NCBI RefSeq assembly: GCF_900890425.1
Contig: NZ_CAAHFG010000003.1
Location: 744,001 to 808,000, forward strand
DNA length: 64,000 nucleotides
Direction of reading: 5' to 3'
From: Pontiella desulfatans
GTDB lineage: Bacteria > Verrucomicrobiota > Kiritimatiellia > Kiritimatiellales > Pontiellaceae
The number at the start of each line of letters is the position of its first letter. The first letter of the stretch is position 1. Of this stretch, positions 28,313-37,177 are shown piece by piece. The notes beneath the pieces are model-generated. The model was not told the DNA's origin. It saw only the letters and a list, made by a program, of their open reading frames with translations, and searched no databases. A program made the position numbers and the translations under genes.

Positions 28313-28362
28313 GCTGCGCCCGTCGCACCGAGATTCCGAAAGCAAAGCTTTTACCCGTAGAA

Positions 28363-28394
28363 GAGAATCGGCAACTTCAATTCTCGTCTTATGA
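28363..28394 (+). promoter_or_regulatory. Promoter-like motif upstream of the 28413 gene
   Basis: GAGAATC (28363-28369), 15 bases, CGTCTTATGA (28385-28394). The first box is identical to the one at 21710. It lies between the REP cluster and the gene, 18 bases before the start codon; the ribosome site GAGG begins at 28401. Confidence 0.55.
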
Positions 28395-28412
28395 GTAAAT
28401 GAGGAAGCATTG

Positions 28413-31400
28413 ATGATTAAATACACACTATCCTTATGTATATGGTTTGGATGCATTGCGCAGGCATTCGCTTCCAATATCTACGTGGCGACCAATGGGA
28501 ATGCCGGAGCGACCGGATCGCTTACCGATCCTTTCGACAGCATCCAGGAAGCAGCCGATGCTGCGAATCCGGGGGATGCGGTTTCTATTTGCGGCGGAAA
28601 ATACCATGAATCTATCACCCTGGACGGTCTCGTAGGCAATTCAACCAACCGCATTGTTTTCCAGAACCACGCTGAAGAAGAGGTCGTCATTGCCGGAACC
28701 CTTCCCGTCACGAACGGTTGGACGCAGTGGAGCCAGAATTCCAAGGTCTGGAAAACAACGGTTTCCGAAGATGTGTGGCAGCTATTCGTGGACGGCAAGG
28801 CCATGACCGGTGCGCGCTGGCCGAACGTGCAGAAGGACTGGATGGAGCCGGACAGCGGCGACGGCCACAACCCAACTCCGTTCAGCTATTGGGATCAGGA
28901 AACCACCTGGGCGAAAATCACAGACGATTCATCGTGGGGACATATGGTGAACGATGATCTGAAATTTGATCTCAGCGGCCAGAACAAAAGTTATGAAGGC
29001 GGCATTTTTGTCGGCTTCCGCTGCCTCGCGACCGGGAACGATATTTTCAATGCCCTCATCACGAATCATGTGGCAGGCACTGCAGATCTGCATCACACCA
29101 AAGATCCGTATGGGGAATCGCCTAATGAATCGCAACCGGCCGACGGCGCGCGTTATTTCATTGAGGGGCACATCAACTGCCTGGATGCACCGGGCGAATG
29201 GTTCTTCGATAAAGGTACCGGCGAACTCTATGTTTGGTTCCGTGACAGCGGATCACCGGTCGGCCGCTATATCGAAGCCAAGAACCAGAACTTTGCGCTA
29301 ACGCTCACCAATTGCGAATTTCTGGAATTCAACGGCATCAACCTATTCGGCGCGGCGTTCAAGCTCGACGAAACCTACGACACCACGTTTGAAAACTGCA
29401 ACTTTCGCTATAGTTCCTATCTCAAGAAAATGCTCGGCATCTATCAGGGCGGCGGCGTACAGGATAGTTACTCCGCACCGTTCAATCACACGCTGGGCGG
29501 ACGCGAACCGGCAAACCTGATCTGGCGCAACTGTGCGTTTTTTGGCTACGAGGGCATCGGTCTCTATATCCGCACCTTTGGAAGTAACCTGGTTGAAAAT
29601 TGCTGGTTCCATAACGGCCAGTTCGGCCGCACACTCTTCGGTGCGGTCTCCGATAAGAAGGGAGCCGGCACTACGCTTCGCCGAAATACTTTTCATACGC
29701 TCGGCCTCGGCAACGCCACCAAGAACGGTCCGCATGGAGTCATTGAATATAATCTGGCCTACAACTTTATGTTTGAGGGCGACTTTTCCGTTTATCAGAT
29801 TCCTATGCCGACACAGCCGACAACCGAAGTCCGGTATAACTGGGCGTTGAATGGGGCAGGGCGCAACGGCGTCCGGTTCGATGGTGATTATGCCAATACC
29901 AACTGCCTGGTCCACCACACCGTTTCCATGAACAATAACCGTGGTTTCCGCATCAAGGGTGACCAGCACCGCGTCTACAACATTACCGGCCTCGGTAATG
30001 GTCCCAAGAGCGACATCAATATTGCCCTTGAAAAATTTTACGGCTACGACGAAGACGGCAATATCATCGAAGGCCGCCGCGGCGACTTCCCTTACCACGG
30101 CAACGAAAACTCCATCGTTCGCAACATTGCCGGCGATGTGATTGACAACTGGCCGCTCATCCCCACCAATGTTGTCGGCGTCTGGCACGGCAATCTGCTC
30201 GGCAAAACCCTGTTCGAAGAACTGCGCGATCCGCTCAATTGGGACTTCCGCCCCAAGGCCGGTTCCGACTTGGAAGATGCGGGCATCGATGTTCCGGGGT
30301 TCACCGAAGGTTATGCCGGCACCGCGCCCGATCTGGGTGCCTACGAAACGGGCTGCACCAACTATTGGATTCCCGGCCGCATTTTTCCGCAGGCTTCCGT
30401 GCCGATTCCGCTGGATGAAACGCTGAACGCCCGTCCCGATGCCGACCTGATCTGGCAACCGGGGCAGGAGGCGCTGTCGCACGAGGTCTATTTTGGAACG
30501 GAAGCCGATCTGCTTGTGTTTCAGACCAATCAGGTGAACAACATCTTTATTCCCGGGGCACTGCAAACCAACCAGACCTACTATTGGCGCATCGATACCG
30601 TTACAGGCACCGGCACCACAACCGGCGAGGTGTGGCACTTTACAGTGGCCGATCCCGCCAACCCGACCCCGATCAACCATGCACCCTATTTTACCTCGGT
30701 AACTTTCGGTGCCCCCGCCGCCATTGCGGATGCGCCCTACGCGGATTCCATCGCGGGGCAGGCGGTCGATCCCGACGGAGACGCCATCACCTACACTAAA
30801 TCAGCGGGCCCCGATTGGCTGAACATTGAAACCAACGGCGTGCTCTCCGGAACCCCCGGTGCGATGGATGCCGGCGTTAACACCTGGACGGTGGAAGTGT
30901 CCGATGGCAACGGCGCGACGGATACGGGCTTCCTGTCGATCGGTGTCATCCAACGGCTCATCCTGAACTTTGATGTGATGGATGACGCCTATGTGGACGA
31001 TGCGTATCCAACCGCTAACTATGGGGCCAGCGCGGAGATTGAGCTCCGCACGCCGAACCTGGAAACCAATGGCGCGACGCGGGTGGGCTATATGAAATTC
31101 GAGGTGGCCGTGCCGACTCCGCTCATTTCCGCCAAGCTGTGGATTTATAAAGGGACCAACGTGCTCAGTGGCGGATTGAATATTTATGAGGTCGAGAACC
31201 ATGCGTGGTCCGAGGATTCAATCACCTGGAGTAATCGCCCGGCGCTGACATCAAATCTATTGGGAAGCGCGGTACTGGACGGGAACTGGTTCTGGACCGA
31301 TGTCACCAGCCATGTTGTTTCGAACGGGACCTATACGTTCGGGCTGGTGCGCGGGCCGAAGATTTCCAATCGCAGTGTCAAAAGCAAAGAAAACGGAACG

Positions 31401-31826
31401 TCGGCCTATCTCGCTTTGGAGCTGGAGGCCATTCCGGCAAACTCCTATCTGGAATGGGTGTCCGGCACGGTGTCCAACGCGTTGGAGTGGAACCCGAAGG
31501 ATGATCCCGATGCGAATGGGCTGGATAACCTGTTTGAATATGCGGTGGCCGAAAGGCCAGACCAACAATTCCAAGGTGAAGTCTACCTCTACGCCTACCG
31601 TCGGCGAACCGATGCAGCCTCGCGCGGTCTTACCTACGAACTGGAACGGTGCGATAATCTGGTTTCCAATCGTTGGACGACCCATGGAATCAGCGAGGTG
31701 GCAAGCGGGCCTGCGGAACCGGGCTTTATCATGGTCACGAACGCGATTCCAATGATTGGAACAACGAATCGCTTTGTGCGGTTGAAAATAGAATTGAGTG
31801 CACATTCATCCCATAGGTGGTGCTGA
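28413..31826 (+). CDS. Large secreted parallel beta-helix protein, C-terminus altered by IS insertion
   Basis: 1137 residues from the ATG at 28413 (GAGGAAG upstream; a TTG one codon earlier is also in frame). Signal peptide, then YVATNGNAGATGSLTDPFDS and a beta-helix to about residue 640, including the block KVWKTTVSEDVWQLFVDGKA shared with the proteins at 51509 and 61926. Next come an FN3-like region (DADLIWQPG), an Ig-like putative domain (PDWLNIETNGVLSGTPG) and a CBM96/DNRLRE-like beta-sandwich (DDAYVDDAYPTANYG). The C-terminal module has DPDANGLDNLFEYAV and FVRLKIELS. Its last residues AHSSHRWC are encoded by the IS element at 31801: joining the two 10-base target copies restores an end ELSE followed by TAA directly before the sulfatase ATG at 33272. 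A lyase or glycosidase role is possible but unproven. Confidence 0.87.
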   Translation: MIKYTLSLCIWFGCIAQAFASNIYVATNGNAGATGSLTDPFDSIQEAADAANPGDAVSICGGKYHESITLDGLVGNSTNRIVFQNHAEEEVVIAGTLPVTNGWTQWSQNSKVWKTTVSEDVWQLFVDGKAMTGARWPNVQKDWMEPDSGDGHNPTPFSYWDQETTWAKITDDSSWGHMVNDDLKFDLSGQNKSYEGGIFVGFRCLATGNDIFNALITNHVAGTADLHHTKDPYGESPNESQPADGARYFIEGHINCLDAPGEWFFDKGTGELYVWFRDSGSPVGRYIEAKNQNFALTLTNCEFLEFNGINLFGAAFKLDETYDTTFENCNFRYSSYLKKMLGIYQGGGVQDSYSAPFNHTLGGREPANLIWRNCAFFGYEGIGLYIRTFGSNLVENCWFHNGQFGRTLFGAVSDKKGAGTTLRRNTFHTLGLGNATKNGPHGVIEYNLAYNFMFEGDFSVYQIPMPTQPTTEVRYNWALNGAGRNGVRFDGDYANTNCLVHHTVSMNNNRGFRIKGDQHRVYNITGLGNGPKSDINIALEKFYGYDEDGNIIEGRRGDFPYHGNENSIVRNIAGDVIDNWPLIPTNVVGVWHGNLLGKTLFEELRDPLNWDFRPKAGSDLEDAGIDVPGFTEGYAGTAPDLGAYETGCTNYWIPGRIFPQASVPIPLDETLNARPDADLIWQPGQEALSHEVYFGTEADLLVFQTNQVNNIFIPGALQTNQTYYWRIDTVTGTGTTTGEVWHFTVADPANPTPINHAPYFTSVTFGAPAAIADAPYADSIAGQAVDPDGDAITYTKSAGPDWLNIETNGVLSGTPGAMDAGVNTWTVEVSDGNGATDTGFLSIGVIQRLILNFDVMDDAYVDDAYPTANYGASAEIELRTPNLETNGATRVGYMKFEVAVPTPLISAKLWIYKGTNVLSGGLNIYEVENHAWSEDSITWSNRPALTSNLLGSAVLDGNWFWTDVTSHVVSNGTYTFGLVRGPKISNRSVKSKENGTSAYLALELEAIPANSYLEWVSGTVSNALEWNPKDDPDANGLDNLFEYAVAERPDQQFQGEVYLYAYRRRTDAASRGLTYELERCDNLVSNRWTTHGISEVASGPAEPGFIMVTNAIPMIGTTNRFVRLKIELSAHSSHRWC

Positions 31827-33256
31827 CGGAGAGTAAAACCCCGTTTTTGTTAAGGTTTCTGATGTCCGATTCATTTAGTCAATTCCGATTTTTTGTTGAA
31901 GGTTAACCATGGTTCCGCGCTTTGTGCATATGGCTGTCCCACAGCTCTTAGACAAACCCCGGCAGATACGCCTGTTCCGGCGCACCCCGTATGCGGCCGG
32001 GCGGTTTGGCTGTCCCATAGGAATCCAGCAAGGCGGGCAGGTTCCACCGGCGCCAAAGCACCGCGCGCACAACAGTGAACTGCCGCTTGAAGCTGTGCTC
32101 CCATCCGTGCATGAACGCGAGGCAGCGCATCAGCAGGTGGACCAGCAGCCCCATCCAGATCTGCCAGCGCACGGCGTTGGCGCTGTAGCCCAGGAAGTCG
32201 GAGAGTTGGAGCGTCTGCTTGATCTCCTTGAAGAACACCTCGATGTCCCAGCGGCAACGGTAGAGTTCGGCGACCGTCCACGCGCTCCACTCCAGGTGAT
32301 TGGTGATGAAGGCGATTTCGACATCCTTGCCGTTAATCTCGACCAGCGCCACGACCCGGCGCAACTCGCACGGATAGGCTTTCTTCGATGCTTCGACCAC
32401 CATCTCGATGACCTCGTCGCGCAGGATGCGCTTGTGCCCGGTGGTTTCGAGGGTGCGCACCACCTTGTACTGCATGTTGTCCTTCGCCCGGCCAACCCAC
32501 CAGACACCGCGCACCGTCAGCTCGAAAAGATGCTTGAACTTGTTGTAGGCCTTGTCGAACACGGCGATTTCACCGGGTTTGAGCTCGGCGCACAGGCTTT
32601 GGGTCATCGTGCTGTCATGGTGCTTCGCCGTGTCGATGATGGCGCACCGGGGCAGGAAGCTTTGCAGGTCGAGGCGCAGGTGGCACTTGGCCGCAGCCTT
32701 GCGGCGGCGATGCTTCGCCCAGTCCATGCAGTTGGCGACGAGCTGGATCGTGGTCGAGTCCAGCGCATGGATCGTCTTGCTGAAGCGCCGGAGGTATCCG
32801 CGCCGAACCTTGCCCTTCGCGAAGCCCGGGACTGTATCCATCAGATGCTTCATCATGCACCAGTAGAGCTCTTCGGCCATGTCCGCGTTGCGGATCTTGT
32901 TCGCGTGGCTCAGGTTGTTACGCGACGGAGGAACCGCGCCGCGGATGGTAGAGAGCGCCGCCGCGTTCATCTGGAGCGCGTCGCACACATCGTTGAGTCC
33001 GAGTGCATGGGAGAAGTGGGCGTACAGCAAAGAAACCACATGGCTCCACGGCGTGTACGTCCGGCTTTGAATGTCCACGCCATGCTTCTGCGCAAGGCTC
33101 GACACCATGTGTCCGGGAATCAGATTGCACAATTGTTTCAAGGTTGTATACCTATGTCCGGCTGGCTTGTGTTTATGTTGTTTTTTCATACCCTCCGAGT
33201 GGAGGATTTCAACGGCACATGCCAGCCTTTTTTTTCAATATCTATGGGATGACAAT
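31801..33256 (-). mobile_element. IS4-family insertion sequence with 10-base target duplication
   Basis: A 1456-base element carrying one transposase. It is flanked by the direct repeat GAATTGAGTG at 31791-31800 and 33257-33266. Near its ends is an 11-base inverted repeat TCATCCCATAG (31806-31816) against CTATGGGATGA (33242-33252). Ten-base target copies fit the IS4 family. The exact ends could shift by a base because the outer few bases of the two termini differ. Confidence 0.9.
31948..33189 (-). CDS. IS4-family DDE transposase
   Basis: 413 residues, apparently intact; GGAGGG lies directly before the ATG. The N-terminal part (RYTTLKQLCNLIPGHMVSSL) matches the helper domain common in this IS4 subgroup. 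Catalytic residues can be placed: Asp144 (ALDSTT), Asp212 (VFDKAY) and Glu317 in the YREK signature, which is perfect here (Tyr310, Arg313, Glu317, Lys324). The C-terminus ends AYLPGFV. The gene is oriented opposite to the host operon. Nothing suggests decay, so the insertion may be recent. Confidence 0.95.
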   Translation of the reverse strand: MKKQHKHKPAGHRYTTLKQLCNLIPGHMVSSLAQKHGVDIQSRTYTPWSHVVSLLYAHFSHALGLNDVCDALQMNAAALSTIRGAVPPSRNNLSHANKIRNADMAEELYWCMMKHLMDTVPGFAKGKVRRGYLRRFSKTIHALDSTTIQLVANCMDWAKHRRRKAAAKCHLRLDLQSFLPRCAIIDTAKHHDSTMTQSLCAELKPGEIAVFDKAYNKFKHLFELTVRGVWWVGRAKDNMQYKVVRTLETTGHKRILRDEVIEMVVEASKKAYPCELRRVVALVEINGKDVEIAFITNHLEWSAWTVAELYRCRWDIEVFFKEIKQTLQLSDFLGYSANAVRWQIWMGLLVHLLMRCLAFMHGWEHSFKRQFTVVRAVLWRRWNLPALLDSYGTAKPPGRIRGAPEQAYLPGFV

Positions 33257-33271
33257 GAATTGAGTGAATAA

Positions 33272-34867
33272 ATGAAACGAAGAGATTTCCTGAGTACGGT
33301 TACGGTGGGCAGCGGAGCGATGGCTTTTGCTCGTGGTTCGGCCAAGCGCCCGAATCTGGTTTTTCTGCTGGCCGACGACATGCGGTTTGATGCCTGCGGC
33401 TTCATGGGAAATAAGGATGTGAAAACACCGAACCTTGACCGGCTTGCCGATCGGGGCGTGGTCTTTGATCGGGCCTACGACACCACCGCCATCTGCATGG
33501 CGAGCCGCGCCCAGCTGATGACCGGGAAACTTGAGTTCAGCACGGGATGCAATTTTGAACATGGCCATATGTCGATGCCGATCTGGGAGGAGTCCTATCC
33601 CATGCTGCTGCGTAAGAGCGGCTACTTCACGGGCTTTGCCGGAAAATTCGGTTTCGATGTTGAACCGCAGGGCAAGGCCAAGGGGGCCCATGTGGTGCGG
33701 CCGTGTTTTGACTGGTGGGGCGGCTGGATGGGCCAGGGCAGCTATGAGGTGAGTGCCAATAAGGATGCTGTGGCCTGGCACGAAAAACACGCCGGTGAAA
33801 AAGAACATACCACGCGGGCGCTCGGTGTGCTCGGGCAGGATTTTATTCAGCAAGCCAACGATTCGGGGAAACCCTTCTGTCTCTCCATCAGTTTTAAGGC
33901 TCCGCACACGCCCTATGCGACCGATCCGCGCTATGACGAGGTCTATAACGGGGCTACCTTTGCCAAACCGGAAAACTTTGGCCCGGAGGCCGCCGCGCAT
34001 CTGCCGAAGCAACCCTTCGCGGGACGACCGCCGACCAAGGGCAAGGGCTGGGTGAAGGATTTTGACGGGACGTCGCGCCAGTATCACCAGATGGTCTATG
34101 GCATGGATCAGGCCGTCGGGATGGTGATGGACGAATTGGAAAAACAGGGCGTGGCCGATAATACGGTCATTATCTTTACGTCGGACAACGGCTATTTCAA
34201 CGGATCGAAGGGATTTGCCGGAAAGATTTATGCGTATGAAGAGGCCTCCCGTGCACCGCTGGTTGTTTTTGATCCGCGCCATCCGAGTGCAGGGAAAAAG
34301 CAGCGGGTGGATCAGTTAACCGGGAATATCGACATCGCCCCGACGCTGCTGGATCTGGCAGGCGTCAAGGTCCCATTCGGTATGCAAGGCAAGAGCATGC
34401 TTCCCATGCTTGGAAATCCAGGGCATGTCAACCACCAGACGCTTCCGTTGATCAATGTCTGGGGGGCGCGGCCAGCGCATTCGCTCGCCGTCGTTTCCAG
34501 GGATTGGAAATATGTGAACTGGTTCTACGGCGCCGATGGGTATGCGCCGACCGAAGAGCTGTATTCCATGCAGCACGACCGCCTGGAAAATCGCAACCTC
34601 GCCACCAGCCCCGAGCAACGCCGCACACTCGATGCGCTGAGAAAGCAATACGATGCCTGGCTCGGTGTCTGGGCCCAGGAAGGCGTGCCGAACAACGGCT
34701 ACCGGAAATACATTAGACTCGCTGACCGTACTTTTGACTGGTCATCCGCCGACCCCGAACTCGTTGAAACCATGGGGGCCATTGATGAAGCTGCGCGGAA
34801 CGGTGCCGGCAAAAAAGTGAACGAGAAGAAGGCGCAGAAGAAAGCCCGAAAAAAAGGCATGGGGTAG
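33272..34867 (+). CDS. Type I sulfatase, CMASR-type, probable Tat export
   Basis: 531 residues with Tat-like leader MKRRDFLSTVTVGSGAMAFA. LLADDMRFD gives the metal site; CMASR holds the formylglycine Cys75; TSDNGYF carries late ligands. It is closest to the sulfatases at 2906 and 13419. The C-terminal 20 residues are Lys-rich (KKVNEKKAQKKARKKGMG). The ATG abuts a TAA that was the stop codon of the upstream beta-helix gene before the IS inserted, so it was translationally coupled; now its upstream region is the IS end, and no good ribosome site is visible. The stop codon TAG is part of the GTAG head of a REP. Confidence 0.94.
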   Translation: MKRRDFLSTVTVGSGAMAFARGSAKRPNLVFLLADDMRFDACGFMGNKDVKTPNLDRLADRGVVFDRAYDTTAICMASRAQLMTGKLEFSTGCNFEHGHMSMPIWEESYPMLLRKSGYFTGFAGKFGFDVEPQGKAKGAHVVRPCFDWWGGWMGQGSYEVSANKDAVAWHEKHAGEKEHTTRALGVLGQDFIQQANDSGKPFCLSISFKAPHTPYATDPRYDEVYNGATFAKPENFGPEAAAHLPKQPFAGRPPTKGKGWVKDFDGTSRQYHQMVYGMDQAVGMVMDELEKQGVADNTVIIFTSDNGYFNGSKGFAGKIYAYEEASRAPLVVFDPRHPSAGKKQRVDQLTGNIDIAPTLLDLAGVKVPFGMQGKSMLPMLGNPGHVNHQTLPLINVWGARPAHSLAVVSRDWKYVNWFYGADGYAPTEELYSMQHDRLENRNLATSPEQRRTLDALRKQYDAWLGVWAQEGVPNNGYRKYIRLADRTFDWSSADPELVETMGAIDEAARNGAGKKVNEKKAQKKARKKGMG

Positions 34868-34955
34868 GGAAGGCTCTCCGAGCCGTCCGCCCTGTCGCAT
34901 TGCCCGCCCGCCGAGCCATTCCGCCGGGCGGCGCGCTCGGAGAGCGGGCCCTACC
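34863..34955 (+). repeat. Class I REP pair, copy A (left flank of RAYT)
   Basis: 93 bases, an inverted pair of GTAG-headed hairpins. Left: GTAG, arms GGAAGGCTC/GAGCCGTCC, loop TCC. Right, on the minus strand: GTAG, arms GGCCCGCTC/GAGCGCGCC, loop TCC. Each stem has nine positions with one mismatch. It is identical in sequence and direction to copy B at 35476. The TAG of its left GTAG is the stop codon of the sulfatase ending at 34867. Confidence 0.92.
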
Positions 34956-34968
34956 GATATTTCCATTT

Positions 34969-35415
34969 TTACTCGTCGCGAAATGTCCATGCGTACGGCC
35001 ACTTTTCGGGAGCATCAACCAAGCTGGCCCGAACGGGATTCATGCGGATGTAGTGTGCTTTTTCCACGAAACTTTCGTCTTTCCGTAATCGGTGGTCAAA
35101 GAAATCGCGCTGCCACTGGATTCCTTTCATCCGGGCATTATACCGCTTCCATGTTGAGATGGATTTTTGCATTCCAATGGTTGGGGAAAAGGAAAGGATT
35201 GCATGTAGGTGGTCGGGCATTAAAACTAAGAGGTGAACCCATAGATCCCCGCGTGTTTGGTAGAACAGCAGCGAATCTTTGAGAACGGTGGCAGTTTCCG
35301 GTTGGCAGAGTTGGTTGGTTCCCCGGGGCGTGGTGCAGATGGTAATGAAGTATTCCGAACCGTCCGTAACCCACGAAGGAATTCCGTGCGGCAGGATTTT
35401 TCGTTCGGGAAGCAT
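34969..35415 (-). CDS. REP-associated tyrosine transposase (RAYT, Y1_Tnp/IS200-like)
   Basis: 148-residue single-strand transposase of the HUH/Y1 type. It has the HUH pair in LMPDHLHAIL (His69, His71) and the catalytic Tyr122 in AHYIRMNPVRA, plus the RAYT-typical WQRDFFDHRLR and the terminal EKWPYAW. The opening GIPSWVTDGSEYFITICT also fits the group. Length is normal for a compact RAYT. No strong ribosome site is seen before the ATG at 35415. It is flanked by identical REP pairs and is the likely source of the class I REPs across the window. Unlike insertion sequences, RAYTs usually stay single-copy and act on REPs. Confidence 0.93.
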   Translation of the reverse strand: MLPERKILPHGIPSWVTDGSEYFITICTTPRGTNQLCQPETATVLKDSLLFYQTRGDLWVHLLVLMPDHLHAILSFSPTIGMQKSISTWKRYNARMKGIQWQRDFFDHRLRKDESFVEKAHYIRMNPVRASLVDAPEKWPYAWTFRDE

Positions 35416-35475
35416 GGATAGGATGATGTGTTTGTGGACTTGTTAGCGCAAGGTTAAATCAGGGCAGTTTCAGGT

Positions 35476-35568
35476 GGTAGGGAAGGCTCTCCGAGCCGTC
35501 CGCCCTGTCGCATTGCCCGCCCGCCGAGCCATTCCGCCGGGCGGCGCGCTCGGAGAGCGGGCCCTACC
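35476..35568 (+). repeat. Class I REP pair, copy B (right flank of RAYT)
   Basis: Identical over all 93 bases to copy A at 34863-34955. Its right end touches the stop codon of the leftward sulfatase: the G of TAG (35570-35568) is the first base of the element. Confidence 0.92.
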
Positions 35569-37064
35569 TAATCGGTTTCGTCGTACACCTTGTAGTCGGC
35601 GTGGTTGTAGAGTTGCTTTTCTTTGATGTTGAATTTGTTCAGCTCGATTTCGATCCACTTTTTTCCATCCTTGGAACTCCAGAATGGATGGTCTTTCGGC
35701 AGATGCGGCGGCAGGCTGTCGATCACATCGAACAGTTTCTTTTTTGCTGCTGCGTGTTCCGGATCCTTGTCGGCGCGGACATAGTTTTCGCGGAATCGCC
35801 CTTCGCCGCAATAGTAGAAGCGCCCGTCGGGTTTATCGTAGAACGGCGCACGTGCTTCGAGCAGGTGGTGTTTGGTGCGCAGCACCTGAACGGGGCCGGT
35901 GTAGGCATAGATCCAGTCCCGGTGCGTTTTGCTCTTCCCCGTCAGGAAGGGCAGCTGGCTTTGTCCATCAAATTCTACATCGCTTTTCACGCCGCCCATG
36001 TCGAGCAGGGTCGGCGCGATATCGGAAAAGTCCGTCAGTTCGGCGGTGATGCCGATTTTTTTAACGCCGGGGCCACAGACGACAAAAGGCACATGCACGC
36101 CGCGCTCCACGCCGCGGTCCTTGGCGGTGGATGCGGTTCCGTTGTCAGCGCAGAAGATAAAGTAGGTGTTATCATAGATGCCCAGTTCTTTGGTTGTGGC
36201 CACCATCTTGCCGATGAGTTTATCCATATATTCGATCAGGTTGATGAAACGCTCGGCCTGCGCTTTTTCATACGCACCAATGACCTGGTTTTTTTCTTCT
36301 TTGGACATCCCTTTAATGTTGGGCTTCTTCAGTTCGATGTCCATCGGCGCGCCGGCGTCCGGTGTGGTGGAATAGGGCCCATGCGGAATGGCGGTGGGCC
36401 AATAGGCCACAAACGGATTTCCTGCCTTCGCGTTGCGCTCCATAAAGTCGATCAGGAAGTCACAGCGCTGATCCGGGCCGAAGTCATTTTTGGTGACGTC
36501 GACATAGTCCCCGTTCTGGATCATCGATGAATACCAGTAGCGTTCATCGTCGAGCTTGATATCCTCGCGCCGCCCGTCGGCAATCACGTCGATTCCGAAA
36601 TGATCCTTGATTTTGGAGGGCCCGTAATACATGCAGTATTCATCGAAGCCGGAGACTTCCTCCCAGGGTTCGCTGGAGACATGCCATTTCCCGGCCACAG
36701 CGGTTTTGTAGCCGCCTCCCTGCATCAGTTTGGCCCAGCTGGGAAACTTTTCAAACAGGTTGCGCTTCGAACCGTCCAGCCAGATGTTATTGCGGTAGGC
36801 TCCGCTGTGGTTGGCATAAACGCCGGTCATCAGCAGGGCGCGCGAAGGTCCGCAAATGGCCGGAGCAAAGGCGGTCTTAAACTGCACGCCTTCCTTCGCG
36901 ATGCGATCGATGTTCGGGGTCTGTGCCGTTCCGGGCTGACCATAGCACGAAAACATATCGGCGCTGACATCGTCGGCCAAGATGAGTACGATATTCGGTT
37001 GGGTCGCCATCGAGATTGTAACGAAGCCGGACAGGAGGATGGATGCTAGCAGTGTCTTTTTCAT
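35568..37064 (-). CDS. Secreted type I sulfatase, CGPSR-type
   Basis: 498 residues with Sec signal peptide (MKKTLLASILLSGFVTISMA). ILADDVSADMFSCYG is the metal-site region, and CGPSR holds the formylglycine Cys71, followed by ALLMTG. CADNGTASTAKDRGVERG is a late conserved block. It forms a subgroup with the sulfatases at 38750 and 46227, which share DDVS-x-(D/E)M, RGVERG and a closing pattern NH-x-D-(Y/F)-x-x-YDE. It is the last of four leftward sulfatases and ends at the REP next to the RAYT. Confidence 0.95.
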   Translation of the reverse strand: MKKTLLASILLSGFVTISMATQPNIVLILADDVSADMFSCYGQPGTAQTPNIDRIAKEGVQFKTAFAPAICGPSRALLMTGVYANHSGAYRNNIWLDGSKRNLFEKFPSWAKLMQGGGYKTAVAGKWHVSSEPWEEVSGFDEYCMYYGPSKIKDHFGIDVIADGRREDIKLDDERYWYSSMIQNGDYVDVTKNDFGPDQRCDFLIDFMERNAKAGNPFVAYWPTAIPHGPYSTTPDAGAPMDIELKKPNIKGMSKEEKNQVIGAYEKAQAERFINLIEYMDKLIGKMVATTKELGIYDNTYFIFCADNGTASTAKDRGVERGVHVPFVVCGPGVKKIGITAELTDFSDIAPTLLDMGGVKSDVEFDGQSQLPFLTGKSKTHRDWIYAYTGPVQVLRTKHHLLEARAPFYDKPDGRFYYCGEGRFRENYVRADKDPEHAAAKKKLFDVIDSLPPHLPKDHPFWSSKDGKKWIEIELNKFNIKEKQLYNHADYKVYDETD

Positions 37065-37085
37065 AATATGGTTCCTGGGTTTTAG

Positions 37086-37177
37086 GGTAGGGATGGCTCT
37101 CGAGCCGTCCGCTCTGTTGCCGAGCCTGCCCGCCGGACTGTTCCAGCGGGTGGCGCGCTCGGAGAGCGGGCCCTACC
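37086..37177 (-). repeat. Class I REP pair, copy C (divergent)
   Basis: 92 bases between two sulfatase genes. Left hairpin GGATGGCTC/GAGCCGTCC with a two-base loop TC. The right hairpin is identical to that of copy A. The middle differs from copies A and B at many positions, so it is older. The TAG of its right GTAG (37175-37173) is the stop codon of the sulfatase at 37173. Confidence 0.88.

Larger units (their letters stand above)
34863..35568. mobile_element. REP-RAYT-REP unit (REPtron-like)
   Basis: A transposase gene of the RAYT group enclosed by two identical 93-base REP pairs in direct orientation, 13 bases past its stop codon and 60 bases before its start. This is the layout described for REPtrons in Pseudomonas and for REP/tnpA-REP loci in enterobacteria. 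It separates two convergent sulfatase genes and shares its outer ends with their stop codons. Confidence 0.85.

Noticed and set aside
28079-28477. Several overlapping open frames with Arg/Pro/Ala-rich translations
   Set aside because: They are products of the very GC-rich tandem REP cluster and have no ribosome sites.
31909-33252. 447-codon open frame opposite the transposase
   Set aside because: The minus-strand frame has a complete IS4 transposase with catalytic residues; the plus frame is a shadow.
35670-35683. TTCCA-TCCT-TGGAA as a palindrome copy
   Set aside because: The gap is four bases, not five; it is the only such case noticed and serves as a near-miss control.
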